The notes beneath the pieces were generated by a model. It worked only from the letters and a program-made list of their open reading frames with translations. It ran no database searches and was not told the origin of the DNA. This document shows, in pieces, positions 19,201 to 28,097 of a DNA stretch of 64,000 nucleotides (positions within the stretch are counted from its first letter, which is position 1; every line of letters starts with the position of its first letter). A program made the position numbers and the translations under genes. This DNA is from Azospirillum brasilense. Lineage in GTDB: Bacteria > Pseudomonadota > Alphaproteobacteria > Azospirillales > Azospirillaceae. The DNA lies in the NCBI RefSeq assembly GCF_003349955.1, contig NZ_QLKQ01000005.1, positions 87,101 through 151,100 of the forward strand. Reading direction: 5' to 3'.

Positions 19201-20971
19201 CTGGAACAGCCTGCGTCCGCTCCGGATCGCCCTCGACACCGGTGGGGTGTATGTCGGGAACGGGCTCGGCGTGGCCGGCGGGCAGGATGTCACCAGCGGG
19301 CATGTGCAGCTCAGCCACGCAACCACCGAGCAGCACGTCAAGTTCGTCAAGACCGGGGTGAACGCCGGGTTCTACGGTGTCGCTGCGGGCGTCGGGTTGT
19401 ACGACTGGCTCAACAACCGCAGTGTGTGGAGCTACAACATCGCGGCCGCCCGGTTCGATGTGAGATTGAACACCAATTTCGGCGGCAACATCGGCGTGAA
19501 CGCCGGCAACGCCATCTACTTCGGGCGTGAGGAGCAGTTCGGCGGCACGGACACCGGCGGCGCCGACTACGGATGGATCGCCTGGACGAACGACGACGAC
19601 ACCTATGCCATCGACGGCAGCAGCGGCGAGAACGGCCTGCTGAGGATCGGCACCAGCAACGACGGGCCGGGGCCGAACTCCGACAACATGGCCTTGACCC
19701 CGAGCGGCGACCTCTACCTGGAGCCCGGCGGCGACGTCTATGTCGGCAACGCCGCGACGCGCAAGTTGGTGTGGCACGAAGGAAACCAGCAGGACGTCCG
19801 CAGCACCGCGACGCCGAGCTTCGCCGGTATTCTCGCGACTGGGCAGGTGAACGTCAGCACCACACTGGGCAACCAGGGCGCCCATCTGTTCCTGGCGCCG
19901 ACCGCCGGCGGTAACGGCCGGGAGGGCAAACTGCGCTTCGGCGGCACCTTCGCCAGTGGCGCCGATCAGATGCCCCGCCTCGTCGCCTCGCTGCGGTCGG
20001 GCTTCTCTTCGGGGGCCTGGGGCAACGAATACCTCGACGTTTACCTCAACAATCAGACCAACGACACCCAGGAGGATACCAAGCAGGCCCGCATCGCCCG
20101 CTTCACCACCGGCGGTTTGATCGTCAACGGGACCATCACCGGCACGCTGAACGGCAACGCGGCGACCGCGACCACCGCCACCACGGCGAACCGGGTGGCG
20201 AACGCGCTGACCATCAACGGCACCGTTTACGATGGTTCGTCGGCGCAGAGCGTCACCATCGCCAGCAGCGATGGCACCAAACTGCCGCTGGCCGGCGGAA
20301 CGATCACCGGTGGTCTGACGGTCAACAACAGCATCTCCGTGGCGAATGGCCTGACGGTGACCTCGGGCGGTCTCGGCGTGTCCGGCAACGGCAGCGTCTC
20401 GGGCGAGATGTCGGCCAACACTCTGCGAGCGTCCGGCGCCCATGCCTACGTGGACAATGGAGGCTGGGGCAACACTCACCTGTGGCTGCGCACGGGCGGC
20501 GGGGCAAACGACCGCGGGCTGCTCTACTACTCCACCGACGACCATCTGCGCCTGGAACTGCGCAACGGCAACGGCGGTACCAGATCGTCCCTGACGCTGA
20601 ATCCGGATGGCGGCGCCCAATTGGCGGGGGCGACCATCGGCTCGGACGGCAATCTTTGGATGGGTTGGTGCAATGACTGGCTGTCGAACGTGCTGGCCCG
20701 CAAGATGGACAACGGCACCAAGGCGGTGGGTTACTGGCACGTCTGGAGCGGCGCGACACAGAACGAGATCGATCTGAATTCCTGGGGACCGGGCGTCTAC
20801 GCCGTGGACCTCGACAACGGGCGTTGGACGGTCATCAACGTCGACAACGGCCTGAACGCCAACCTCTCCGACGGCTCGCTGAACCGCTGGTACACCGTCA
20901 ACGCGCGCTACGTCAACGCGCGCTACGGCTCGTGGATTCGCAACGTCTTCAAGCTCTATCCCGCCAACTGA
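13271..20971 (+). CDS. giant tail fibre protein (2566 aa)
   Basis: Side or central tail fibre, among the longest genes in the window. Residues 1-240 (begins MPQTWYRDGSVTLINGSTAV) are an attachment domain. Residues about 257-675 are an extreme Ala/Ser/Thr/Glu coiled coil with repeated 'SETNAKASE' and 'SATSAA' units, as in lambda Stf-like fibres. A TKRYVDHLP motif near residue 880 and an Ig-like segment (GTGIPASTTVTAVNGTTVTL, about 940-965) follow. The C-terminal 1500 residues are beta-rich repeats with two related copies of '..G.F..G.AD...R.V...R.GFSS..WG.EY'. No S74 chaperone domain is seen. It probably trimerises and sets the target range. Confidence 0.85.
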   Translation: MPQTWYRDGSVTLINGSTAVTGFGTLWASQVFPGDVFSPDGDRFYEVADVASNTALTLRTPYTGTSRPPVAQVNTITPHVVSTTTAQTDEISINDFVYQFTSDASPTVAEICAGLAARINASPTCPMTAVATDGTVVLTAKTPGQPLTVIVSANLTSGLTTPASAGSGYMVIRNFAGTMAADVANRMADLVRKWQLREDEFVAWMAGDPRGGPNGDGKYPLTDTQGNVRLVETPSALLEMIDGGLMDNVQLVIDAIEDDVVAAQLAATEASEAAVATAAARNAAQASQAAALVSETNAKASETAAKASEAAGAASAGIASQSALATARAETSALAAKTAAETANAGAQAAKTAAEGASAAAKASETMAKASEAAAKTSETGAAASAQTATTRATASATSASQAASSATSAAGSASAAATSAQTATTKASEAAASAAAAKTSETNAKTSETNAAGSASAAAGSASNAATSAQAAAGAMTAAETAKTGAQASAATATNAATAASGSATAAQSSAGAAKASETAAATAAAQGQGSASASAASATQAAASATSAATKAGESTTSANAAAASATAAQSSANTAATHLSGVQANATAAANARTAAEGARDQAAASAATAVSSAQAADASAQSASAGATNANTAAAVAGTSATDAVNAKIDAVSARDIAQQMRDQASAQRELAASWASNGFNVPVQSGAYSALHWASLAKQYADTAGTIVGGFSFSAIGDGNQQKFTASMPGDTMHFVQGSNININYDAALKRLTFSATSKPVDTEHAGLAVRDDNTAGKTFLSLVPASIAHQSLGGAGANTHAQIDAHIAATGNPHGTNSNDIEYIDPAYGTVGPLSDVIADLYATKIDKGNPVVQGTMTLSVDPSSDMNAATKRYVDHLPSKRNVRYATTGDLGPVTATTTTLTGPSASYTATGTTANGSASVTNVANASSKVKVGATVTGTGIPASTTVTAVNGTTVTLSANAAAGGTPSLTFTQSIGALAIDGGITALNDRVLVKDQSIGSQRGIYYLSTIGTSSVPWVLTRSTDADSWTKLLGAQVLVEAGATLADTAWMMLSDSGGTLGTTTQVWQAYASPNAYSLINMTANGIVARAANGGFTVRAITGTPNEISVAEGGGVAGNPTISLPSALALGGKAVTVGDANFTIQDTGDTTKLVKFELGGLTTGTTRTLTVPNASGTLTLDGHGHTWSDITSGKPTTAAGWLTDVLLTGNTAHQTGTFDAIRLWDTDSTHALRIGNGTDLTADRTLTIATGDANRTLTIPGNATVSGTNTGDQTITLSGPITGSGTGIIVTSIQPNVVGDSHLRQGAATSVVGRAANSAGNVADIAATTDNTFLARRGGTLTFTSPTWSDIASASKPTSLSGYGITDAQPLNSMLTTLAGLDGNAGVLVQTAANAVSKRGIGTANASDILDRTAGDSRYAQLTGNVTFGGNLYVGNGHPSVNFRETDAATDTKAWTLDVENGRFLGVLANDSNTAWTTWLNVQRSGMTVSNIALAGSALTFNGNNILTTATGAPLSGAAFTGNVSLRTAGGGNLKVLGTGNAGVELGRDDGVASTPFLYFHSGATYTTYDVSLMASGGNGTNGQGTLNIQSALLQHNGSNVLTAAHWSTQATPNTAMLRDGATNVAAGAYTATGTYPAVFFHDTDAAANSKRWRLAANTAQMDIAIDSDDFSSTVGVMSFYRNTTTPTGISAWAPVTVNANVAANGAHLHLQTGGGSLGRKSVTRHYGTFAGGTADTGQRVVGRTEAGFSTANWGTEYYAICLNSTANDAASDANMTAYLTLTKDTAQFKAKTETYLAQLGTTVGNAVVHNQAVSGSGASNTDYLRTHIQRFAGTNTAWTSAGWRIQRQVDLTPQGYIQFGGEGNDHGVYIGSGAGAAHRLAIPSSGNVTIDGSSVYTTANLNGTWLGQDLRTTAAPTFNGVASTGSLLALTADGIRHKQGSSSAGYGIIHRNDGGNYYILLTNSNDANGSWNSLRPLRIALDTGGVYVGNGLGVAGGQDVTSGHVQLSHATTEQHVKFVKTGVNAGFYGVAAGVGLYDWLNNRSVWSYNIAAARFDVRLNTNFGGNIGVNAGNAIYFGREEQFGGTDTGGADYGWIAWTNDDDTYAIDGSSGENGLLRIGTSNDGPGPNSDNMALTPSGDLYLEPGGDVYVGNAATRKLVWHEGNQQDVRSTATPSFAGILATGQVNVSTTLGNQGAHLFLAPTAGGNGREGKLRFGGTFASGADQMPRLVASLRSGFSSGAWGNEYLDVYLNNQTNDTQEDTKQARIARFTTGGLIVNGTITGTLNGNAATATTATTANRVANALTINGTVYDGSSAQSVTIASSDGTKLPLAGGTITGGLTVNNSISVANGLTVTSGGLGVSGNGSVSGEMSANTLRASGAHAYVDNGGWGNTHLWLRTGGGANDRGLLYYSTDDHLRLELRNGNGGTRSSLTLNPDGGAQLAGATIGSDGNLWMGWCNDWLSNVLARKMDNGTKAVGYWHVWSGATQNEIDLNSWGPGVYAVDLDNGRWTVINVDNGLNANLSDGSLNRWYTVNARYVNARYGSWIRNVFKLYPAN

Positions 20972-20983
20972 GGGCCATCCGTC

Positions 20984-21406
20984 ATGAAATACGTCCATTA
21001 CGACGAAAACAACGTGGTCACCGGCTATACCCAGTTCGTGGTCGGCTTCGCGCCGCCCACCGACGGCGCCTACATCGAAGTGGACGAGGCGGTCGAGGTC
21101 GGGATCGGCATGCTGATCGACCCCGTCACCGGCACGCTGTCGGCCAACCCGGAGCCCTATGTCCCGGTCGGCCCGGTCCCGGAAACGGTGTCGCCACTGC
21201 AAGCCCGCATGGCGCTGCTCGAAGCCGACCTGCTCGACGACGCCGAAGCCTTCGTGGCGACGCTGAGCAAGCCTGAACAACTCGCCTGGCAATATGCCAG
21301 CGAGGTCCGCCGCGACAACGCGATCATCGCCAAGGCGGCGGCGCATCTCGGCCTCGATGACGACCGGATCGACGCCTTGTTCCGGCGGGCGTCGAGCTTC
21401 GCCTGA
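20984..21406 (+). CDS. tail fibre assembly-like protein
   Basis: 140 residues immediately after the fibre, 12 bases downstream, the place of lambda tfa. The N-terminus (KYVHYDENNVVTGYTQFVV) resembles fibre-associated domains. The C-terminus (LQARMALLEADLLDDAEAFV, WQYASEVRRDNAIIAKAA, LGLDDDRIDALFRRA) is a helical module common in phage proteins placed after fibres. It could be a chaperone for the fibre tip; the assignment rests on position and general resemblance. Confidence 0.65.
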   Translation: MKYVHYDENNVVTGYTQFVVGFAPPTDGAYIEVDEAVEVGIGMLIDPVTGTLSANPEPYVPVGPVPETVSPLQARMALLEADLLDDAEAFVATLSKPEQLAWQYASEVRRDNAIIAKAAAHLGLDDDRIDALFRRASSFA

Positions 21407-21716
21407 TGCGTTCTCTCGGTGCCGACCGGTACGAAAGACAGCGGCGGATGATCACTTTTCGCTTGATCGGCCCAATGCTTTCGTCAAATAATAAGTAACC
21501 GCTTACTCATGGAGAAAGAGGGTGCCGGTTTGAGCCACGTCAACGAAGCGCATGGCTCCGCAACCGGCACCGCCGCTCCACGGGTACAAAGGCGCATAGG
21601 GCCGTCATCACGACGCGCAGCGGCCGCTGACGGCGCCTCGTCAAGACGCTCGACGGGGGCGGCAACCCGTCGAGCGTTCCCGCCACCAACCACAACCCAT
21701 CAGAAGAAAGATCATC
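21407..21716. other. non-coding stretch after the fibre cassette
   Basis: 310 bases with no convincing gene. It holds an AT-rich patch around 21480-21510 with palindrome site d (21495-21506) and an ATG at 21509 that opens a frame of Arg/His-rich composition, not judged to be coding. GACGCTCGACGGG...CCCGTCGAGCGTTC (about 21645-21680) could form a hairpin between the fibre cassette and the next small gene. Confidence 0.45.
21495..21506. promoter_or_regulatory. tail-module palindrome, site d
   Basis: GTAACCGCTTAC differs at one base from the perfect site at 13208; AGTAA/TTACT arms extend it to 21494-21507. With site c it brackets the fibre plus fibre-assembly cassette. It is 210 bases from the next start codon, farther than the other sites. 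Confidence 0.5.
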
Positions 21717-21932
21717 ATGTCCGACACCATCACCGCTCCGGCCACCACGCCGGCCGCCGCCCCGACCATCGCTCCGGCCACATCCGCTCCGGAATCCCGC
21801 CCGGCGACGCACGTCGCGCTTCCGGTCGAACTGGCCAACGGCATCCTCAACTATCTGGCCCAGCGCCCCTATGGCGAGGTGGCCGACCTGATCCGGGGCA
21901 TGGAAGCGACCAGCGTCGGCGTCGCCCCCTGA
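21717..21932 (+). CDS. small protein at the right edge of the tail module (71 aa)
   Basis: Pro/Ala/Thr-rich N-terminal half, then a conserved-looking core LPVELANGILNYLAQRPYGE. A weak AGAAGAAAG ribosome-binding site precedes the ATG. The stop follows a CCCCC run (21925-21929). Reading in the -1 frame from there continues sensibly for about 15 residues (LIEAAGIKLPGENP) before becoming Arg-rich, so the end may have been altered by an indel. Similar short proteins occur at the ends of tail clusters; function unknown. It is convergent with the acyl-CoA ligase and marks the last tail-associated gene. Confidence 0.5.
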   Translation: MSDTITAPATTPAAAPTIAPATSAPESRPATHVALPVELANGILNYLAQRPYGEVADLIRGMEATSVGVAP

Positions 21933-22049
21933 TCGAAGCGGCCGGCATCAAGCTGCCTGGTGAAAACCCGGCAGCGCCGGTTTGCCCCTCCCCCCTCGCC
22001 GCGCCCGTCATCGCCGACGAGCGCGGCCGCCGGGCCGGTTCGGTCCGGA

Positions 22050-23645
<1,596 letters not shown>

Positions 23646-23659
23646 GCGGAGGGCCTCTC

Positions 23660-24733
23660 TCATTCCGGCAGGATGCGGCGCTTCTGGAGTTCCTGGAGGA
23701 GATCGACGAACATCTCCTCGCTGTCCACGCACTCGTGGAAGCCCAGCTTGCGCGCCTTGATCGTGCTCATGTGGTGCGGGTTGGGGCGCTGGCCGTAGCC
23801 GAACAGGAAGTCGGCGAACTGCCAGGACGGCACGACCTCGGTGTATTTGTAGGGCTTGAGGCCGTGCTTCGCGACGACGCGGTCCCAGATCGGCTCGTTC
23901 TGCGGCATGATGCGGGCCAGCGAGAAGGGCTGCGCCGGCTCCAGCTCCATGCGGAACAGCTCGGCCACCTTGGGGAACACATTCTCCCAGACATAGACGT
24001 CGCCGTTGGCGATGTTGAAGACCTGGTTGGCGCATTGCGGGCTGGTGCCGGCCCATTCGGCGGCCTTGGCGATCAGCCGGGCGTCGGTCGCCTCGCCGAT
24101 GCGCGACGCCCCGCCGGGGAAGCGCAGCGGCAGGCCGTATTCGCGTGACACCGCGGCGAAGACGCCGATGGCGGTGATGATGTTCAGCGGGCTGCCGACT
24201 GCGAGGCCGCAGACGATCTGCGGGCGCAGCACGCTCCAGCTCCACTCCTTGCCCTGCTGGCGTTCGCCGATCCAGTCCTGCTGGTCGTAGTAGAAGTTGG
24301 GGCGCATGTAGCGCGGATCGCTCTCCCGCGCCGGCTGGCGGAAGGGGCCGAGATGGCCGCCATACGCCTTGGTGCCCTGCAGCAGCGTGATGTGGCGCAG
24401 GTTGGGCGACACCGCCTCGACGTTCTCGACCACGTTCTTCAGCATGGCGAGGTTGGTCTCGACATGGTCCCATTCCGACCAGCCGCGCGTCACGTCGGGC
24501 TTCTCGTAGACGGCGGTGTAGCAGATGTTGGTGACGCCCTTGATCGCGCGCAGCTTGCGGCAGTCGTCGGGGTCGCGCAGATCGACGGCGGCCCATTCGG
24601 CGGTGGTCTCGAAATCCGGGGTGCGGCGCGACACGCCGCAGACGTCCCAGTCCGGGGAGGCTTCGAAATGCTCCAGCATCGGGCGGCCGACGGTCCCCAG
24701 CGCACCCACGATCAGCATCTTCTGACGGGCCAT
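23660..24733 (-). CDS. PRISE-type SDR family reductase
   Basis: 357 residues, extended short-chain dehydrogenase fold with the nucleotide loop GALGTVGR (10-17). Family hallmarks of progesterone-5beta-reductase/iridoid-synthase-like (PRISE) enzymes are present: TKAYGGHLGPF (121-131), PARESDPR and NFYYDQQD (146-153) with the family tyrosine. These NAD(P)H enzymes reduce activated C=C bonds of enones. In an operon with CoA ligase, hydratases and a thiolase-like protein, it probably reduces an unsaturated intermediate of the imported compound. It could act on a small enone rather than a steroid. Confidence 0.82.
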   Translation of the reverse strand: MARQKMLIVGALGTVGRPMLEHFEASPDWDVCGVSRRTPDFETTAEWAAVDLRDPDDCRKLRAIKGVTNICYTAVYEKPDVTRGWSEWDHVETNLAMLKNVVENVEAVSPNLRHITLLQGTKAYGGHLGPFRQPARESDPRYMRPNFYYDQQDWIGERQQGKEWSWSVLRPQIVCGLAVGSPLNIITAIGVFAAVSREYGLPLRFPGGASRIGEATDARLIAKAAEWAGTSPQCANQVFNIANGDVYVWENVFPKVAELFRMELEPAQPFSLARIMPQNEPIWDRVVAKHGLKPYKYTEVVPSWQFADFLFGYGQRPNPHHMSTIKARKLGFHECVDSEEMFVDLLQELQKRRILPE

Positions 24734-24759
24734 GATTTCGTCCTTCTGTGCGGAATTCT

Positions 24760-25494
24760 TCAGAAAAGGGTCATCAGGTATTGGCGGTCGCCCAGCGGCT
24801 CGGGCGGGCCCTCGTAAATCTTGCGGCCGGTGCGCAGCACGGTGACGCTTTGCGCGATGGGCAGGGCGTGGACGACGTTCTGCTCGACCATCAGCACGGC
24901 CATGCGCAGCGCCCGGTTCACCTCGGCGATGGCCTCCATGACCCGCTGGACGAGGTTGGGGGCGAGGCCGATCGACGGTTCGTCGAGGATCATCACGTCG
25001 GGCCGGTGCATCAGCGCCATGCCCATCGCCAGCATCTGCTGCTGGCCGCCCGACATGGTGCCGGCGATCTGGCCGGCGCGTTCGCGCAGGATCGGGAACA
25101 GGTCCATCACCGCGTCGCGGTTCGCCCGGATTTCCGCCGGGTCGTGGGCCGTGTAGGCGCCGAGTTCCAGATTCTCGCGCACGGTCAGGCTGCGGAAGAT
25201 GCCGTGCCCCTGCGGGACCAGCGCGATCCCGGCCTTCACGTTGTCGGCGCAGCGCCGCCGGGTGATGTCCTCCCCCCGGTAGCGGACGGTCCCGGCGGAG
25301 GGCCGCAGCAGCCCGAAGACGGAGCGCACCAGCGTCGTCTTGCCGGCCCCGTTGTGGCCCAGCAGCACGCGGATCTCGCCGGCCCGCACCGTCAGGTCGA
25401 CCTCGTGAACCACCGCCCGCTTGCCGTAGCCGGCGCTGAGGCCGCGCACCTCCAGGACGGGTTCGGCGATCGGCATGGTGTGAATCTCGGTCAT
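24760..25494 (-). CDS. livF: branched-chain amino acid-type ABC transporter ATP-binding protein
   Basis: 244 residues, LivF type: Walker A GHNGAGKTT, signature MSGGQQQMLAMGMALM, Walker B VMILDEPSIGLAP and the switch His region MVEQNV. Energises uptake together with the fused LivM-LivG protein, which it overlaps by four bases. Within this operon the transporter probably imports the acid that the CoA ligase and beta-oxidation-like enzymes degrade. Liv-family importers also carry aromatic acids, amides and urea, so the substrate is not necessarily an amino acid. Confidence 0.92.
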   Translation of the reverse strand: MTEIHTMPIAEPVLEVRGLSAGYGKRAVVHEVDLTVRAGEIRVLLGHNGAGKTTLVRSVFGLLRPSAGTVRYRGEDITRRRCADNVKAGIALVPQGHGIFRSLTVRENLELGAYTAHDPAEIRANRDAVMDLFPILRERAGQIAGTMSGGQQQMLAMGMALMHRPDVMILDEPSIGLAPNLVQRVMEAIAEVNRALRMAVLMVEQNVVHALPIAQSVTVLRTGRKIYEGPPEPLGDRQYLMTLF

Positions 25495-27194
25495 CCGAAA
25501 TACCTCTCGGCCAGTTCGCGGTCGCGCATCAGCGTGTCCGGCGGTCCCTTGGTCAGCACGCGGCCCTCGTCGATGAAGACGATCTCGTCGCAGACGCCGC
25601 GGATGACCTCCAGATTGTGCTCGATGATGCAGACCGCCTTGTTGGCGCGGGCGAGGTCGCGGATCACCCCGCAGATGCGCTCCACCGTCACGGTGTCGAG
25701 GCCGGACAGTGGCTCGTCGAGCAGCAGAACGTCGGCCCCGGTCGCCAGCAGCCGGGCGATGACCAGCAGCTTCTCCTCGGCGTAGGACAGGTTGGCGGCG
25801 GTCTCGTCGGCCTTGGCGAGCAGCCCGACGAAGGAGGCGATCTCCAGCGCGCGGGCGACGTTCTCGCGGTCGGCCCGGCGGACGAGGCCGGGGCGGACAT
25901 AGACGTCCAGCGGGCGGTCGCCCGGCTGCGCGGGCAGCGAGACCAGGATGTTCTCCACCACCGTCAGCTTGGTGAAGAGCTTCAGGTCCTGGAAGGAGCG
26001 GGCCAACCCGGCGGCCACCACCTCGTGCGGCTTCAGCGTCGTCACGTCGCGGCCCCGGTAGAGGATGGTGCCGCCGGTCGGGCGCAGGAAACCGGACAGC
26101 AGGTTGAAGGCGGTCGTCTTGCCGGCGCCGTTGGGGCCGATCAGCCCGACGATCTCGCCGCGCTTCAGGTCGATGGTCAGGTCCTTCACCGCCTGGATGC
26201 CGCCGAAATGCTTGGACAGGGAGGTCGCGGAAACCACCACCTCCCCCGGCGTTCCGCCGGCGCGCTCCACGGCACTGGAGAGCGGGCCGTTGGCGGGAAC
26301 GCTGGACCGCGCGGCCCCGGTCGGGGTGCGGAACACCGTCTCGGGGAACAGCCCCTCCGGGCGCAGCCGCAGGATGACGATCAGCACCACGCCGTAGATC
26401 ACCTGCCGCACCATGTCGGCGATGTCGCCCGGCACATGGACGAACTTCAGCCCCTCCGGCAACAGCACCAGGATCGCCGCCCCGGCCAGCGAGCCCCACA
26501 AATTGCCCATGCCGCCCAGGATCACCATGGCGAGGATGAGGATGGTCTCCTCGATGGTGAAGGATTCCGGGTTCACGAAGGCGATGTAGTGGGCGATCAG
26601 CGTGCCGGCGACCGAGGCCAGCCCCGCCGACATCGCGAAGACCACCAGCTTCATGCGGACGAGGTTCTTGCCGACCGCCTGGGCCGCCGCCTCGTTCTCC
26701 CGCATGGCGCGCAGGGAGCGTCCGAAGGGCGAGGCGCCGAGCCTCCAGGCGACGGCGCAGCACAGCGCCGCCATCACCGCGGCCAGCGGCAGGAAGGTCA
26801 CCGGGCTGGTCAGCGCCGTGCCGAACAGCGACACCGGGGGGATGCCGGCGATGCCGTCCGGCCCGCCGGTCAGCGGCTTGCTGTTCATCAGCACGTCGAT
26901 GGTTATGGCCTGCAGCGCCAGCGTGATGACGACCAGATAATGGCTGCCCACCCGCATGGCGGGAAAGGCGACCAGCAGGCCGAGGCCGGCGGTCACCACC
27001 ACCCCGGCCAGCAGGGTCAGGGGAAAGCCGATGCCGAGCTTCGTCCCCAGGATGCCGGCGGCGTAGGCGCCGCTGGCGTAAAAGGTGGCGTGCGCCAAGG
27101 CGAAGATGCCGCCGAAGCCGATCAGCAGGTTGAAGGAGGTCGCCAGGATGCCGTAGAGGCAGACCATGACGAGGATGTGGGCGAGATATTCCAT
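25491..27194 (-). CDS. fused ABC permease-ATPase (LivM-LivG)
   Basis: 567 residues combining an inner-membrane permease (residues 1-285, about nine hydrophobic segments, ending LRLRPEGLFPETVF) and a LivG ATPase (about 310-567). The ATPase has Walker A GPNGAGKTTA and Walker B VLLLDEPLSGLD. Its signature reads LSYAEEKLLVIA, as LivG proteins commonly deviate from LSGGQ. Most relatives encode the two as separate genes; the fusion forces 1:1 stoichiometry. The second Liv operon in the window has the same fusion. It overlaps livF by four bases and follows livH by 16 bases. Confidence 0.92.
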   Translation of the reverse strand: MEYLAHILVMVCLYGILATSFNLLIGFGGIFALAHATFYASGAYAAGILGTKLGIGFPLTLLAGVVVTAGLGLLVAFPAMRVGSHYLVVITLALQAITIDVLMNSKPLTGGPDGIAGIPPVSLFGTALTSPVTFLPLAAVMAALCCAVAWRLGASPFGRSLRAMRENEAAAQAVGKNLVRMKLVVFAMSAGLASVAGTLIAHYIAFVNPESFTIEETILILAMVILGGMGNLWGSLAGAAILVLLPEGLKFVHVPGDIADMVRQVIYGVVLIVILRLRPEGLFPETVFRTPTGAARSSVPANGPLSSAVERAGGTPGEVVVSATSLSKHFGGIQAVKDLTIDLKRGEIVGLIGPNGAGKTTAFNLLSGFLRPTGGTILYRGRDVTTLKPHEVVAAGLARSFQDLKLFTKLTVVENILVSLPAQPGDRPLDVYVRPGLVRRADRENVARALEIASFVGLLAKADETAANLSYAEEKLLVIARLLATGADVLLLDEPLSGLDTVTVERICGVIRDLARANKAVCIIEHNLEVIRGVCDEIVFIDEGRVLTKGPPDTLMRDRELAERYFG

Positions 27195-27210
27195 GGCTGT
27201 GTCCCTCTCC

Positions 27211-28074
27211 TCACGCCCGGCGGACGATGCCGGAGGGGCGGGCGAGCAGGAACCCGAACAGCACCACGAAGACGATGGTGTTCTGCCACTCCGTGGGGAT
27301 CTGCCACATACCCAGGCTCTGCACGAAGGCCAGCAGGAAGGCGGCGATGACCGCCCCGCGCAGCGATCCCACCCCGCCGACGATCACCGCGACGAAGGCG
27401 ACGAACACCGCGCCGAAGCCCATGTTGGGGTTCAGCCCGTCGCGCAGCAGGACCAGCGCCCCGGCCACCGCCGACACCGCCGAACCCAGCGCGAAGACCA
27501 GGATGGACAGCCGCGTCGTGTCGATGCCGATGACGGTGGCCATCTCGCGGTTGTCGGCCATGGCGCGGATGGCCTTGCCGTAGCGGCTGGCCCGCAGGAA
27601 CAGCGCGATGCCGCAACCGACCAGCAGCGCCGCCGCGACCTGCCCCAGCTGCACCGTGGTGAAGAAGGCGTTGCCGACGAAATGCACGTCGTAGGCGACG
27701 CTGTCGACCGTCTTGACCCCGGTGCCGAAGACGATGCCGATCAGGTTCTTCATGACGATGAACAGGCCGAGCGAGGCGACCAGGACGACGAAGGGCGGGC
27801 TGCCGCTGATCTCGAACGGGCGGTAGATGAACAGGTAGCAGCCGACGCCGAGCGCCGCGGTGAAGGCGATCCCCAGCAGCACCGCCAACCAGAAGGGCAG
27901 CCCGACCAGCGCCGCCAGCGCCCAGATGGCGTAGGCGCCGACCGCGTAGACCGGCCCGTAGGCGAAATGCACGACGCCGGTCGTCCCGAAGATCAACGCG
28001 AAGCCCATCGCCAGCAGGGCGAAATGCGCGCCGTTGAACAGACCGTTCAGGGTCAGTTGGATGAGCAGATCCAT
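27211..28074 (-). CDS. livH: branched-chain amino acid-type ABC transporter permease
   Basis: 287 residues, LivH type, with about eight hydrophobic segments. Landmarks are the N-terminal LIQLTLNGLFNGAHFALLAM, the loop RFGKAIRAMADNREMA-like segment (here YGKAIRAMADNREMATVIGI) and the C-terminal FGFLLARPSGIVRRA. Partners the fused LivM-LivG protein. It is separated from the upstream binding-protein gene by a REP-like repeat (28098-28204), which may let the binding protein accumulate in excess. Confidence 0.92.
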   Translation of the reverse strand: MDLLIQLTLNGLFNGAHFALLAMGFALIFGTTGVVHFAYGPVYAVGAYAIWALAALVGLPFWLAVLLGIAFTAALGVGCYLFIYRPFEISGSPPFVVLVASLGLFIVMKNLIGIVFGTGVKTVDSVAYDVHFVGNAFFTTVQLGQVAAALLVGCGIALFLRASRYGKAIRAMADNREMATVIGIDTTRLSILVFALGSAVSAVAGALVLLRDGLNPNMGFGAVFVAFVAVIVGGVGSLRGAVIAAFLLAFVQSLGMWQIPTEWQNTIVFVVLFGFLLARPSGIVRRA

Positions 28075-28097
28075 GGAATGGCGCTCCTGTCTTTTTC

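Noticed and set aside
13238..21346. Open frame of 2702 codons on the minus strand, opposite the fibre gene
   Set aside because: It mirrors the codon bias of the GC-rich plus-strand fibre; its translation is Arg/Gly/His-rich low-complexity text with no family resemblance. The plus-strand product has clear fibre architecture.
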